From Gammaproteobacteria bacterium (GTDB lineage Bacteria > Pseudomonadota > Gammaproteobacteria > UBA6429 > Thiohalophilaceae), in contig JAOUOK010000003.1 of the NCBI GenBank assembly GCA_029880425.1, positions 1 to 16,770 of the forward strand: a DNA stretch of 16,770 bases, given 5' to 3'. Below, in pieces: positions 1-7,548 of this stretch (its first letter is position 1; every line of letters starts with the position of its first letter). The notes under the pieces were generated by a model. That model was not told the DNA's origin and searched no databases. It saw only the letters and a program-made list of their open reading frames with translations. The position numbers and the translations under genes are program-made.

Positions 1-199
1 GATAAAAATGCGTATCTATCGAAAAGTTTTTTGTAGAAAGACGCGTGTAATGACGCACTGCCTGCATTTCAGATACTTCAGGTAATAACGGTTTATCCGT
101 GCGTAAAAATTCGTTTGGAATATCTGTCTTTGTTTCTACATTTGCAGGTTGTTGCGCAGTGTTTACACGACCTGTTCTGGATTGCTCAAAAATTAACAT
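1..199 (-). CDS. gcvPB: Glycine decarboxylase (P-protein) subunit 2, N-terminal part; truncated by window edge
   Basis: Reading the minus strand from an ATG at 199 gives about 66 residues beginning MLIFEQSRTGR, followed by IPNEFLR and PEVSE, then RHYTRLSTKN and SIDTHFY. These match the conserved N-terminus of the C-terminal-half subunit of the split glycine decarboxylase. The full protein carries the pyridoxal phosphate lysine, which lies outside this window. With GcvPA it decarboxylates glycine and transfers the aminomethyl group to the lipoyl arm of GcvH. An AGGAAAAG-type ribosome binding site lies at about 204-210. The start is 16 bases after the gcvPA stop, so it is the last visible gene of the lipA-gcv operon. 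The frame is open to the edge; nothing can be said about the rest. Confidence 0.93.
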   Translation of the reverse strand, partial: MLIFEQSRTGRVNTAQQPANVETKTDIPNEFLRTDKPLLPEVSEMQAVRHYTRLSTKNFSIDTHFY

Positions 200-215
200 A
201 ATCTTTTCCTATTCC

Positions 216-1571
216 TTAAGCTGACATCTTTGCAACAAGCTCAGCATAGGTTTGCAAGTCTTGTTCAGTTTTTGTTTCTGTTGCACAAACTAACATCACG
301 TTACCCAGTTCAGGATAATCATCACTAATAATCACACCGGGTAAAATGCTTTGTTCTGACATTGATTTCATTATCTCATCAGTCGGCACATCAAACTGCA
401 TCACTGCTTCATGGAAAACAGGGCGGTTAAACTTGCGTTTCGTATTACCCGTTGCTTCAAGTTTTGAAATTAAGCTCATGGTATTGGCGTGGCTTGACTG
501 CGCGACTTTAGTTAAACCATCGGGGCCAACTAATGCCATGTAAATTGTTGCAGCTGTTACTAACAAGCCCTGGTTAGTACAAATATTAGAGGTCGCCTTG
601 GAACGACGGATATGTTGTTCACGTGCCTGCAAGGTTAAAGCAAAACCTTCTTTGCCATCTAAATCAACCGTACGACCAATGATTCGGCCAGGCATTTGAC
701 GAACAAACTGTTCACGGCATGCCATAAAACCAAAGTAAGGCCCACCGGAGGATAGTGGCGCGCCTAAAGGCTGACCTTCACCACAGGTAATATCGGCGCC
801 TTCATCACCCCAACTGCCCGGTGCTTTTAATAAAGCTAAGGAGGTTGGGTTAACCACGGCTATCACTAACGCTTTATGCTCATGCGCCCAGTTAGTTAAG
901 ACATCAACATCTTCTAACACACCAAAGTAATTTGGTTGTGGAATAACTAAAGCGGTAAAGTCACCGGGATCTTTTGGCAGGCTATCCGGGTTGATATGTC
1001 CACCTTCAATATCAAAGTCCAGCTCTTCAAGCGTGATGCCCTGTCCTTTAACAATGTTATGGGCAACCTTGCGGTAGTTTGGATGCACTGTACGTGGCAT
1101 CAGGATGCGTTTTGTTTTTGATTTACGGTTTGCACGCACCGCCATTAATACCGCTTCAGCTAATGCAGAAGCACCGTCGTATAACGATGCATTTGAAATA
1201 TCCATGCCGGTTAAGCTGGCCATCATGGTCTGGTATTCATAAAGCAGTTGTAACGTGCCCTGGCTCGCTTCGGCCTGGTAAGGTGTATAAGCTGAGTAAA
1301 ACTCACCACGTGTTGTGATTTCCCATACCGCCGCAGGAATATGATGTTCATAGGCACCGGCACCGGCAAAACATAAGGCACGTGAGTCCTGTTCAGCACG
1401 CGCATGCATGATGCGGGTGATTTCCATTTCACTGACACCTTCAGGAACACGGGTTAAACCTTCAGAACGTAATTCGGCAGGAATTTCATCAAACAAATTT
1501 TCAATGCTGTCTACGCCAATTTCGGCAAGCATTGCTTTAACATCTTCTTCAGTATGCGGAATAAAGGGCAT
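216..1571 (-). CDS. gcvPA: Glycine decarboxylase (P-protein) subunit 1
   Basis: The 451-residue protein begins [15 protein letters not shown] and is of normal length for the N-terminal-half subunit of the split P-protein. Recognisable blocks are the [13 protein letters not shown] stretch near residues 68-80, [14 protein letters not shown] near 95-108, the [15 protein letters not shown] region near 265-281 and a TSNICTNQ block near 325. It pairs with GcvPB as a cytoplasmic heterotetramer. This subunit resembles the PLP enzyme fold but by family knowledge lacks the cofactor lysine. An AAGGTG sequence just upstream of the ATG serves as ribosome binding site. It follows gcvH on the same strand but is separated from it by a 275-base gap filled with palindromic elements, an unusual gap in an otherwise compact operon. 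Confidence 0.95.
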   Translation of the reverse strand: MPFIPHTEEDVKAMLAEIGVDSIENLFDEIPAELRSEGLTRVPEGVSEMEITRIMHARAEQDSRALCFAGAGAYEHHIPAAVWEITTRGEFYSAYTPYQAEASQGTLQLLYEYQTMMASLTGMDISNASLYDGASALAEAVLMAVRANRKSKTKRILMPRTVHPNYRKVAHNIVKGQGITLEELDFDIEGGHINPDSLPKDPGDFTALVIPQPNYFGVLEDVDVLTNWAHEHKALVIAVVNPTSLALLKAPGSWGDEGADITCGEGQPLGAPLSSGGPYFGFMACREQFVRQMPGRIIGRTVDLDGKEGFALTLQAREQHIRRSKATSNICTNQGLLVTAATIYMALVGPDGLTKVAQSSHANTMSLISKLEATGNTKRKFNRPVFHEAVMQFDVPTDEIMKSMSEQSILPGVIISDDYPELGNVMLVCATETKTEQDLQTYAELVAKMSA

Positions 1572-1609
1572 AACTTTTACACCTTAAATATTTAATATAA
1601 TTTATTTTT

Positions 1610-1701
1610 TGTAGGTCGGTTCTCATAATGCCCCTCTTTTAAGTTATAAATCAGGACTGATATGAGGCCGACAACGATGTCGGCCTAAAGGCCGACCTAC
1701 A
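1610..1701. repeat. MITE/REP-like palindromic element between gcvH and gcvPA
   Basis: The ends are perfect 10-base inverted repeats: TGTAGGTCGG at 1610-1619 and CCGACCTACA at 1692-1701. Inside the right end there is a further hairpin, AGGCCGAC at 1665-1672 with GTCGGCCT at 1679-1686, and an overlapping GGCCTAAAGGCC alternative. Immediately to the right lies a 9-bp stem, ATATGTTGC (1701-1709) and GCAACATAT (1713-1721), with a TTA loop. GTAGGTCGG/CCGACCTAC palindromes are, from memory, common dispersed intergenic repeats in environmental proteobacteria. No coding sequence is present in it. It is probably a small non-autonomous element inserted in the operon; only one copy is in this window. Confidence 0.65.
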
Positions 1702-1744
1702 TATGTTGCTTAGCAACATATAACCATTGATTCGTTCAAGCTGT

Positions 1745-1832
1745 GCTAGCAAGGCAGATGATAAATTTAAAAGCGGAGTTGGCATTAGCCAATGAGCATT
1801 TTAAATTTATTAGCTAACGCCGCTAGCGCGGC
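1745..1832. repeat. Long nested palindrome just downstream of gcvH
   Basis: This imperfect palindrome has matching layers: GCTAGC at 1745-1750 and 1822-1827; ATAAATTTAAAA at 1761-1772 with its exact complement at 1799-1810; and TTGGC at 1779-1783 with GCCAA at 1788-1792. A further short hairpin, GCCGC-TAGC-GCGGC, closes the right side at 1819-1832. On the operon transcript it would fold into a long hairpin starting about 15 bases after the gcvH stop codon. There is no clear U-tract for a canonical terminator. It could stabilise the upstream gcvH message, cause partial termination, or be another dispersed palindromic repeat; the sequence does not decide. Confidence 0.55.
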
Positions 1833-1846
1833 TTCAACGGATTAAT

Positions 1847-2236
1847 TTAGTCTTCGGCGATGTTCTCAGCGTACTCGTCAGAATCCATCAACTCATCAAA
1901 CGCACCTTCATCTTCCGGTTTGATTTTAAAAATCCAGCCATCTCCGTAGGCATCATGATTGATAGTTTCTGGTGCATCAGCTAAAGCTTCATTACCTTCG
2001 ATGATTTCACCATCTACAGGACAATAAACATCTGATGCGGCTTTTACAGATTCAATTACTGCACAATCATCACCCGAGGAGAACGTGTCTTCTGCTTCAG
2101 GCGTTTCTACAAAAACCAGGTCACCTAAAAGGCCCTGTGCATGGTCGGTAATCCCCACTGTTAAAGTACCGTCTTCATTGCGACGTACCCACTCGTGAGA
2201 TTTTGTGTAACGTAATTCGTTAGGAATATTGCTCAT
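1847..2236 (-). CDS. gcvH: Glycine cleavage system H protein
   Basis: This is a 129-residue lipoyl-carrier protein of standard length. The motif [18 protein letters not shown] contains the lipoylated lysine at residue 65, and the N-terminus ([13 protein letters not shown]) and C-terminus (DGWIFKIKP) are typical of the family. Its lipoyl arm shuttles the aminomethyl group from the P-protein to GcvT and is then reoxidised by L-protein (dihydrolipoamide dehydrogenase), which is not encoded here. The ribosome binding site is AGAGGAT shortly before the ATG. It follows gcvT after 80 bases. Its modification depends on octanoyl transfer and on LipA, encoded by the first gene of the same operon. Confidence 0.97.
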   Translation of the reverse strand: MSNIPNELRYTKSHEWVRRNEDGTLTVGITDHAQGLLGDLVFVETPEAEDTFSSGDDCAVIESVKAASDVYCPVDGEIIEGNEALADAPETINHDAYGDGWIFKIKPEDEGAFDELMDSDEYAENIAED

Positions 2237-2316
2237 TTTTTTATCCTCTTATTATCCTTTCGGAAACATCTTTAAGTTTAATTTTTAAAATCGTTTTAGC
2301 TTATTTATATTTTTTT

Positions 2317-3399
2317 TTACAAACAAGATTTGCCATTCCTGACAAACGGAATTTTTACAACACGGGCATCAATCTGTTTACCACGCATCTCAACCTGGCA
2401 CTTATCAGCCAAATCTTTATCAACACGGGCAAAAGCAATCGCTTGACTTAATGTAGGCGAAAAACTGCCACTCGTCACTTCACCGACTTCCTTACCGTCA
2501 AGCATAACTTTCTGGTGATTACGGATGACACCTTTACCTTCTAGAACGAGTCCAATTAATTTACGTTTAACGCCCTGTTCTTTTTGTTTCGTTATTGCAG
2601 CACGACCAATAAAATCGCGTTCCACCGGTTCCCATGCCACCGTCCAGTTCAAGCCGCATTCTAATGGAGAAATGGTTTCATCCATATCGCTGCCATAGAG
2701 ATTCATGCCAGCTTCCAGGCGTAATGTATCTCGTGCACCTAAGCCACAAGGTTTCACTTCGTTTTCCAGTAAGCGGGACCACAGCGCAGATGCTTCTGTT
2801 TCTGGCACCATAATTTCATAACCATCTTCACCGGTATAACCTGTGCGGGCTACAGACATATTGCCATATTCACGAATGAAAAAAGGTTTCATATCATCAA
2901 GTTTTTCAGCGGCATCATCACCCAGTGCCTTGTGTGCCTTAGCCCGTGCATTAGGACCTTGTACCGCGATCATGGCGTAATCGTCACGCTCAGTCACTTC
3001 AACGCCAAAGGCTTCTGCCTGCTTTGTGATCCAGGCTAAATCTTTTTCCCGGGTTGAAGCATTAACAACTGTACGATAAAAGGTATCGTTAATGTAATAG
3101 GTGATGAGGTCATCAATTACGCCACCCTCTTCATTTAACATGCATGAATAAAGCGCCTTACCTTCATCTTTCAGTTTGGCGACATCGTTAGCTAATAACT
3201 TTTGTAAAAAGGCTTTAGCATTATCACCTTTCATATCAACGATGGTCATATGAGAGACATCAAACATGCCCGCGTCTTGACGAATAACGTGGTGTTCATC
3301 AATTTGTGAACCGTAGTTGATCGGCATATCCCAGCCACCAAAATCAACCATGCGTGCATTTAATGAAACGTGTAAATCATGTAATGGAGTTTTTTTCAT
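2317..3399 (-). CDS. gcvT: Aminomethyltransferase (glycine cleavage T protein)
   Basis: The protein releases ammonia from the aminomethyl group on GcvH and transfers the one-carbon unit to tetrahydrofolate, giving 5,10-methylenetetrahydrofolate. With the ATG at 3399 it has 360 residues and begins [10 protein letters not shown]. Typical blocks are [18 protein letters not shown] near 20-37, [11 protein letters not shown] near 92-102 with the conserved aspartates, [11 protein letters not shown] near 190, [11 protein letters not shown], and [11 protein letters not shown]. An in-frame GTG three codons upstream (3408) could also serve; neither start has a strong ribosome binding site, and ATG with the usual MKKTPLH-type N-terminus is preferred. 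The gene is 44 bases downstream of lipA and belongs to the same transcript. Confidence 0.96.
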   Translation of the reverse strand: MKKTPLHDLHVSLNARMVDFGGWDMPINYGSQIDEHHVIRQDAGMFDVSHMTIVDMKGDNAKAFLQKLLANDVAKLKDEGKALYSCMLNEEGGVIDDLITYYINDTFYRTVVNASTREKDLAWITKQAEAFGVEVTERDDYAMIAVQGPNARAKAHKALGDDAAEKLDDMKPFFIREYGNMSVARTGYTGEDGYEIMVPETEASALWSRLLENEVKPCGLGARDTLRLEAGMNLYGSDMDETISPLECGLNWTVAWEPVERDFIGRAAITKQKEQGVKRKLIGLVLEGKGVIRNHQKVMLDGKEVGEVTSGSFSPTLSQAIAFARVDKDLADKCQVEMRGKQIDARVVKIPFVRNGKSCL

Positions 3400-3443
3400 A
3401 GTATTCACTTATTTATTTTACAGAGAAATTTATATATCTCTTT

Positions 3444-4361
3444 TTAAGATTGCTCTTCTTCAGCATGATAAGACGAACGTACCATCGGACCAGACTTGGC
3501 CCAGCTAAAGCCCAGCTCTTTAGCAATTTCGCCATAACGTTCAAATTGCTCCAGCGAAACATATTCTTTAACCGGTAAATGATAGCGAGTCGGGCGCAGG
3601 TACTGCCCCATAGCGATTCGCTGTACACCGACACTGCGTAAATCTTTTAATACTGCGGTTACCTGTTCTTCAGTTTCACCCATACCCATCATGATGGCGG
3701 ATTTGGCTTCAACACCATCTTGTTGTACCGCGAGCTCAAGCAGTTTTAATGAACGCTCGTAATTAGATCCTTTACGCACGGTTTTATAAAAATCAGGAAT
3801 GGTTTCAACATTATGCCCCCACACCATTTGGGTAGAGAGACTGTCACATTTCACTTCGTTGAGTTGCGACATAATGATATCAATCGCTTCTTGCTGGACA
3901 CGGTTAAAATCAGGGGTCAGTAATTCCAGGCCAATGTCAGGCTTGTTTTTTCGCAGCGCGGTAATTGTATCCGCAAAAACTTTGGCGCCACCGTCTTTCA
4001 TGTCATCACGGTTGACCGAGGTCAGGACAACATAATCCAGCCCCATTTCATGAACAGCATTGGCTACGCGTTGTGCTTCTTCATCATCAAACCAGCTGGG
4101 TTTACCTGTCATTACGTTACAAAATCCACAGGCACGGGTACAGGTATCACCCAGCAACATGAAGGTCGCGGTGCCATGCGACCAGCATTCTCCCCGGTTT
4201 GGACAGGACGCTTCTTCACATACGGTGTTTAAACTATTTGAATGTACAGATTTTGCGGTATCGGTAAATTTTTTTGATCCCAGCTGCTGACGGATCCATG
4301 TCGGCATACGACTGGCATTGGGCTCAGCAGAGTGATCAAAAACAGGGATGATTTTGCGCAT
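3444..4361 (-). CDS. lipA: Lipoyl synthase (radical SAM)
   Basis: The 305-residue protein inserts two sulfur atoms into protein-bound octanoyl chains to make the lipoyl cofactor of GcvH and the 2-oxoacid dehydrogenases. Visible cluster ligands are Cys48, Cys53 and Cys59 (auxiliary cluster, VCEEASCPNRGECW) and Cys74, Cys78 and Cys81 (radical SAM CxxxCxxC, CTRACGFC). The C-terminal RSSYHAEE motif has the serine (residue 297) that is known in this family to bind the auxiliary cluster. Length is normal. It is the first gene after the glycine riboswitch and terminator, so lipoate synthesis is transcriptionally tied to the glycine cleavage genes. No lipB octanoyltransferase gene is seen in the window. 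Confidence 0.96.
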   Translation of the reverse strand: MRKIIPVFDHSAEPNASRMPTWIRQQLGSKKFTDTAKSVHSNSLNTVCEEASCPNRGECWSHGTATFMLLGDTCTRACGFCNVMTGKPSWFDDEEAQRVANAVHEMGLDYVVLTSVNRDDMKDGGAKVFADTITALRKNKPDIGLELLTPDFNRVQQEAIDIIMSQLNEVKCDSLSTQMVWGHNVETIPDFYKTVRKGSNYERSLKLLELAVQQDGVEAKSAIMMGMGETEEQVTAVLKDLRSVGVQRIAMGQYLRPTRYHLPVKEYVSLEQFERYGEIAKELGFSWAKSGPMVRSSYHAEEEQS

Positions 4362-4392
4362 ACAAATAAACTCTATTACCGATTCGTTAAAT

Positions 4393-4454
4393 AAAAAAAG
4401 GGCGACACCATACCTAAATATATACTAAAGAGTACTTTAGATATCGTGTCGCCC
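4393..4454 (-). terminator. Riboswitch-linked intrinsic terminator upstream of lipA
   Basis: On the minus-strand transcript, GGGCGACAC (4454-4446) pairs perfectly with GTGTCGCCC (4408-4400), followed directly by seven U residues (4399-4393). Inside the stem, AUAUCUAAA and UUUAGGUAU can add nine further pairs, one of them G-U. The result is a long, stable hairpin. It lies directly after the second glycine aptamer and before the lipA start at 4361, the expected position for the expression platform of a transcriptional riboswitch. It must be avoided for the operon to be expressed. Confidence 0.88.
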
Positions 4455-4623
4455 CTCTGTCCTTTAACCTGAGAGCTTGAGCCCCTTCGGCGGATGGTTG
4501 ACTCTATATTATATAGAGTGCATCTCTCTCCAGAGTCAACGTCTTCTCCACGGTCCTTTTACCTGAGCGATTCCGGGCTGTTGCGCCTTCGGTGGCAGAA
4601 AATCTGCTCTCTCCCAAGGAGGT
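4455..4623 (-). promoter_or_regulatory. Tandem glycine riboswitch (two aptamers)
   Basis: Two aptamers follow each other on the minus strand. Aptamer 1 (about 4622-4545) has GGGAGAGAGCAG, CACCGAAGGCGCAA, CGCTCAGGTAAAAGGACC and a closing GGAG. Aptamer 2 (about 4540-4455) has CTGGAGAGAG, GCCGAAGGGGCTCAAG, CTCTCAGGTTAAAGGACAGAG and a variable stem, ACTCTATA/TATAGAGT. These are the conserved blocks of the glycine riboswitch class, and the short linker between the aptamers is typical of cooperative tandem forms. It sits between a promoter and a terminator ahead of lipA-gcvTH-gcvPAB. By analogy with known gcv riboswitches, glycine should turn expression on. Confidence 0.96.
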
Positions 4624-4638
4624 TTTTGTTGAAGGGGC

Positions 4639-4667
4639 ATTTTACTGGTGTTCGGGGGTGAAACCAA
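4639..4667 (-). promoter_or_regulatory. Sigma-70-type promoter of the lipA-gcv operon
   Basis: On the minus strand, TTGGTT (4667-4662) and TAAAAT (4644-4639) are separated by exactly 17 bases. Transcription would start near 4632, about 10 bases before the first riboswitch aptamer. The -10 is a good match (5 of 6) and the -35 a weak one (3 of 6). The remaining stretch between here and the permease stop at 4781 shows no gene and no clear terminator. Confidence 0.6.
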
Positions 4668-4780
4668 GAAAATTCAGGCTGATTTCGGTAAATAAAGGAA
4701 AATATCGGATGCTTTTTTAAGGATGTGCCTGTTTTGTTCATGCTCTTTAACAAGGAAGGTCCCCGCCAGCCAGACTAAAG

Positions 4781-6376
4781 CTATTTTGAAGATTTATCTC
4801 TCATCAGGAACCACAAAACTGGTAAGGTTCCCACCACCAGCATTAACGAGGCCGGTGCCGCTAACTCCAGCATTTCTTCACTGGCTTCAATCCAGATCCG
4901 GACCGGCAAGGTATCAAAACCGGTAGGTCTTAATATCAAGGTCGCAGGTAACTCTTTTAAGGTATCAATAAAAACCAGTACCCATGCTGTCGCCATGCCC
5001 CCTTTTAAAATCGGCAAAATAACCCGGCGTAAGTTCTCGTACCAGTTTGCCCCCAGGCTTCGCGCAGCTTGCTCAATCGACGGGGTTAACTGTTGCACCG
5101 CTGATTCCTGCGCCTGGATCGATAAAGGTAAAAAGCGCACCATCATGGCCAGGGCTAATACCGTCATACCACCATAAATAGCTGGCATAGTGGCAATGAC
5201 AAAACTCAAAATACCCAGCGCGATAACCGGGCCTGGTAACACAAAACCGACATTAGATAAGTATAAAAAACCCTGGCTCACCACCGAGCGTTCACGGGCA
5301 TGATACAAAGCCACTGGCAAAGCCGCGATAACCGTTAATGTTGCGGCTAAGGCGCTGACCGTGATGGAGTTACTGACATAACCCCAAAACTCGGCATCAA
5401 TTAAGTCCTGTTGCCACGCTTGCCAGCTCCAGCTCAACATCCAGGCCAGTGGTAATAAAAATGCAAATGTGGAGATAAGGCCGAGCCAGAACCAGATAGC
5501 CACGGTCTCAAACAGGGTCGCTTTTTGTGCCGTAATTTTCTTTGATTGGCCACTGCCATAATAACGTTGCCGGTTACGGAAAAATCGTTCAAGCACCATG
5601 AATGTCAGGCTTAATGTCACCAGTACCAGGCTCAAGCCGGCCGCCGCCTGGTAATCAAAACGACTGCTCATTTGCAAATAAATACTTAAGGTGAACGTTT
5701 GGTAGCGCAGCATACTAACCGCGCCAAAATCGGATAAAACATGCAACACCACCAGCGCGATACCGGCGGCAATTGCCGGGCGTAACATGGGTAAATTAAC
5801 ACGCCAGAAAACCTGGAACGGTGTCGCACCATGAATACGGGCAGCTTCTTCAATATCCTGCTGCGATCGACTCAGGGCATCACGCACCAGTAAGAAAACA
5901 TAAGAAAACCCGGCTAATACCAGCACCAGGGTGACACCAAAGATATTATAAATTTCAGGAATCGTTGTGCCTGGAAATAAATACAACCAGAGCTGACCTA
6001 ACCAGCCATCCTGTTCGAGCATAATGGTATAAATATGGGCGAATACATAGGTTGGAATGGTTAAGGGTAAAACCATCAACCATGTCGCAAGGCGACGATA
6101 AGGGAAGTCACGGCGGGTAATCCACCAGGCTGCTGAAACACCCAAAAGCATACTGCCAATTGCAACCAGCACGGCCAGGCTTAAGGTATTCGCTAACAGT
6201 TCAGGCAGACGGTTACTCCACAGGTTTATCCACTGTTCGAGTGATAACTTACCGCTACTGAAGAAAACGAAGAGCAAGGGAATGGCCGCAAGGAGTACAA
6301 CTAACAAAGCAAGAAACCCGCGCATTGAAGGTGCGCGGGTTTTTATATTTTCAAGCGTTACAGCGGGGTTATTCAA
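4781..6376 (-). CDS. fbpB: Ferric iron ABC transporter permease, fused two-domain type
   Basis: This 531-residue inner-membrane protein has two permease halves, each with several hydrophobic helices. EAA loops for ATPase contact lie near residues 177-201 (EEAARIHGATPF, VNLPMLRPAI) and 435-459 (EQAARSLGANWY, VILPILKGG). This duplicated layout is typical of FbpB/AfuB-like Fe(III) permeases. It follows the fbpA-like gene after about 110 bases, supporting iron as substrate. The open frame can begin only at TTG (6376), because an in-frame TAG lies directly upstream at 6377-6379; the first ATG is at residue 18 (6325), inside a strong hairpin, and neither has a clear ribosome binding site. No ATPase gene is adjacent. 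Substrate is by family and context only. Confidence 0.88.
   Translation of the reverse strand: MNNPAVTLENIKTRAPSMRGFLALLVVLLAAIPLLFVFFSSGKLSLEQWINLWSNRLPELLANTLSLAVLVAIGSMLLGVSAAWWITRRDFPYRRLATWLMVLPLTIPTYVFAHIYTIMLEQDGWLGQLWLYLFPGTTIPEIYNIFGVTLVLVLAGFSYVFLLVRDALSRSQQDIEEAARIHGATPFQVFWRVNLPMLRPAIAAGIALVVLHVLSDFGAVSMLRYQTFTLSIYLQMSSRFDYQAAAGLSLVLVTLSLTFMVLERFFRNRQRYYGSGQSKKITAQKATLFETVAIWFWLGLISTFAFLLPLAWMLSWSWQAWQQDLIDAEFWGYVSNSITVSALAATLTVIAALPVALYHARERSVVSQGFLYLSNVGFVLPGPVIALGILSFVIATMPAIYGGMTVLALAMMVRFLPLSIQAQESAVQQLTPSIEQAARSLGANWYENLRRVILPILKGGMATAWVLVFIDTLKELPATLILRPTGFDTLPVRIWIEASEEMLELAAPASLMLVVGTLPVLWFLMRDKSSK
6316..6350. promoter_or_regulatory. Strong hairpin at the 5' end of the permease gene
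   Basis: ACCCGCGCA (6316-6324) and TGCGCGGGT (6332-6340) form a perfect 9-bp GC-rich stem with a 7-base loop. Read on the plus strand it is followed by TTTTTATATTTT, like an intrinsic terminator. Read on the minus strand it lies within the first codons of the permease gene (codons for TRAPSMRGF), with the ATG of residue 18 at the loop/stem border, and is followed by TTTCTTG. It may reduce permease expression relative to the binding protein by attenuation or by blocking the start. Confidence 0.55.
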
Positions 6377-6397
6377 ACTACTTGTCCAAACTTCTTT

Positions 6398-6464
6398 TCA
6401 TGGTGTGATAATACCGTAGAAACGGGCTCTACGCTAAAATTAAACATTTTGAAAAACACCATGA
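6398..6464. repeat. Nested inverted repeat between fbpA and fbpB
   Basis: TCATGGTGT (6398-6406) is exactly complementary to ACACCATGA (6456-6464), and GTAGA (6416-6420) to TCTAC (6428-6432) inside it. In the fbpA-fbpB transcript it would fold in the gap between the two genes, a usual place for structures that protect the abundant binding-protein message. No U-tract follows on the coding strand. Function is inferred. Confidence 0.45.
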
Positions 6465-6486
6465 TTCTTGCCTTAAGCCATGAAGT

Positions 6487-7485
6487 TTATGGCATACCCA
6501 CTGTTTCAATTAAGTCGAGCGTCGCATTACGTTGTTGACCCAGTACCGGCATCGCAACCGGTGCAACTTTATAACTTCCTGCGGCAGGTACTTCATGAGC
6601 CGCTGCTACACCTTCACGTGCAGGGTATTCACTGTTCACTTTTGCAAATAGTGACTGACCTTTTTCAGAGGTAAGGAAAGCAATAAAACGTTCTGCATCT
6701 TTTTTATTCTTCGATTCTTTTGTGATGGCTACACCCGCGACGTTCCAGGCAACACCCATATCATTTTTACCCTGGTCAGGTAATACAATTTCAATCGGTG
6801 CATCAGGATGTTTCTTCAGGTGACGGTATATATAGTAATGATTCACTAAACCTATACCGCGTTTGCCATCTGCGACAGCCTTAACAATTTTACTGTGCTT
6901 GTTGAAAACCTTGCCATCAACGTTCGCTTTCATGCCGGCTAACCATTTACTGGTTTTTTCTTTACCGACAGACTCCATGTAAACCGTGACACCGGCAATG
7001 TAACTTTCATTACCAGAGTGAGTGATAGCGAGCTTTCCTTTTAAACGGGGATCCGCTAAATCGAAAACAGAGTTTACAAACTCAACCGATTTATCATTTT
7101 TATTCTTTACTAATACACGGGCACGCGCCGATAACCCAATCCAGCTATTATCTGCAGCACGTAATTTTTGCGGTATAGACTTTGCTATCTTATCTGAGAC
7201 AGGTGAAAACAGCTTCATTGCTTTTCCCTTTTCCAGGTTACCCGCATCATTACTGATAAAGAGATCGGCTGTAGAATTACTTCCTTCGAGTTTCAACTTA
7301 TTTAATAGTGAAGTCGAACTTCCTGAGTGCAACAAAACTTTAACACCGGTTTCTTTAGTAAATTCTGCTACTACAGGCTTAATAAATTTATCTTTTCGGC
7401 CAGAATAAACAACTAAAGAGGCAGCCTGAACATACTGGCTGATTAAAAGACTCGCTAACACGAGTAAAGAAACACCTGACTTCAT
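6487..7485 (-). CDS. fbpA: Periplasmic ferric iron-binding protein of an ABC importer
   Basis: The 332-residue protein starts with a signal peptide (about residues 1-21, MKSGVSLLVLASLL then YVQA-A). The mature part begins ASLVVYSGRKD, the usual start of FbpA/FutA iron-binding proteins. A tyrosine pair at 217-218 in NHYYIYRHL corresponds to the tyrosines that bind Fe(III) in this family; Tyr27 in VVYSGR is also conserved. Near the C-terminus, FLTSEKGQ and EYPAREGV are typical. It captures Fe(III) in the periplasm and delivers it to the permease encoded next. GGAG lies before the ATG. A Fur-like box upstream supports an iron role. Other small ligands cannot be excluded for this family. Confidence 0.92.
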   Translation of the reverse strand: MKSGVSLLVLASLLISQYVQAASLVVYSGRKDKFIKPVVAEFTKETGVKVLLHSGSSTSLLNKLKLEGSNSTADLFISNDAGNLEKGKAMKLFSPVSDKIAKSIPQKLRAADNSWIGLSARARVLVKNKNDKSVEFVNSVFDLADPRLKGKLAITHSGNESYIAGVTVYMESVGKEKTSKWLAGMKANVDGKVFNKHSKIVKAVADGKRGIGLVNHYYIYRHLKKHPDAPIEIVLPDQGKNDMGVAWNVAGVAITKESKNKKDAERFIAFLTSEKGQSLFAKVNSEYPAREGVAAAHEVPAAGSYKVAPVAMPVLGQQRNATLDLIETVGMP

Positions 7486-7548
7486 ACGATACTCCGCATA
7501 ATTTTCTAAATAATTGAGAAATTTTCTGTCTATTTCACAACAGAATGC

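Noticed and set aside
1610..1832. CRISPR array
   Set aside because: Several palindromes occur close together, but there are no regularly spaced direct repeats or spacers and no cas genes.
3400..3408. GTG start for gcvT three codons upstream
   Set aside because: It is in frame but has no ribosome binding site; the ATG at 3399 gives the usual N-terminus of the family.
4559..4753. 64-codon open frame over the riboswitch
   Set aside because: It runs across the first glycine aptamer and its promoter, which explain the sequence conservation better.
6316..6350. Terminator of a plus-strand transcript
   Set aside because: The hairpin with T-run looks right in that direction, but no plus-strand gene ends nearby; I kept it only as a hairpin of uncertain role.
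7022..7408. 128-codon open frame on the plus strand
   Set aside because: It lies wholly antisense to fbpA, whose protein has clear family motifs; the antisense product shows no recognisable domain.
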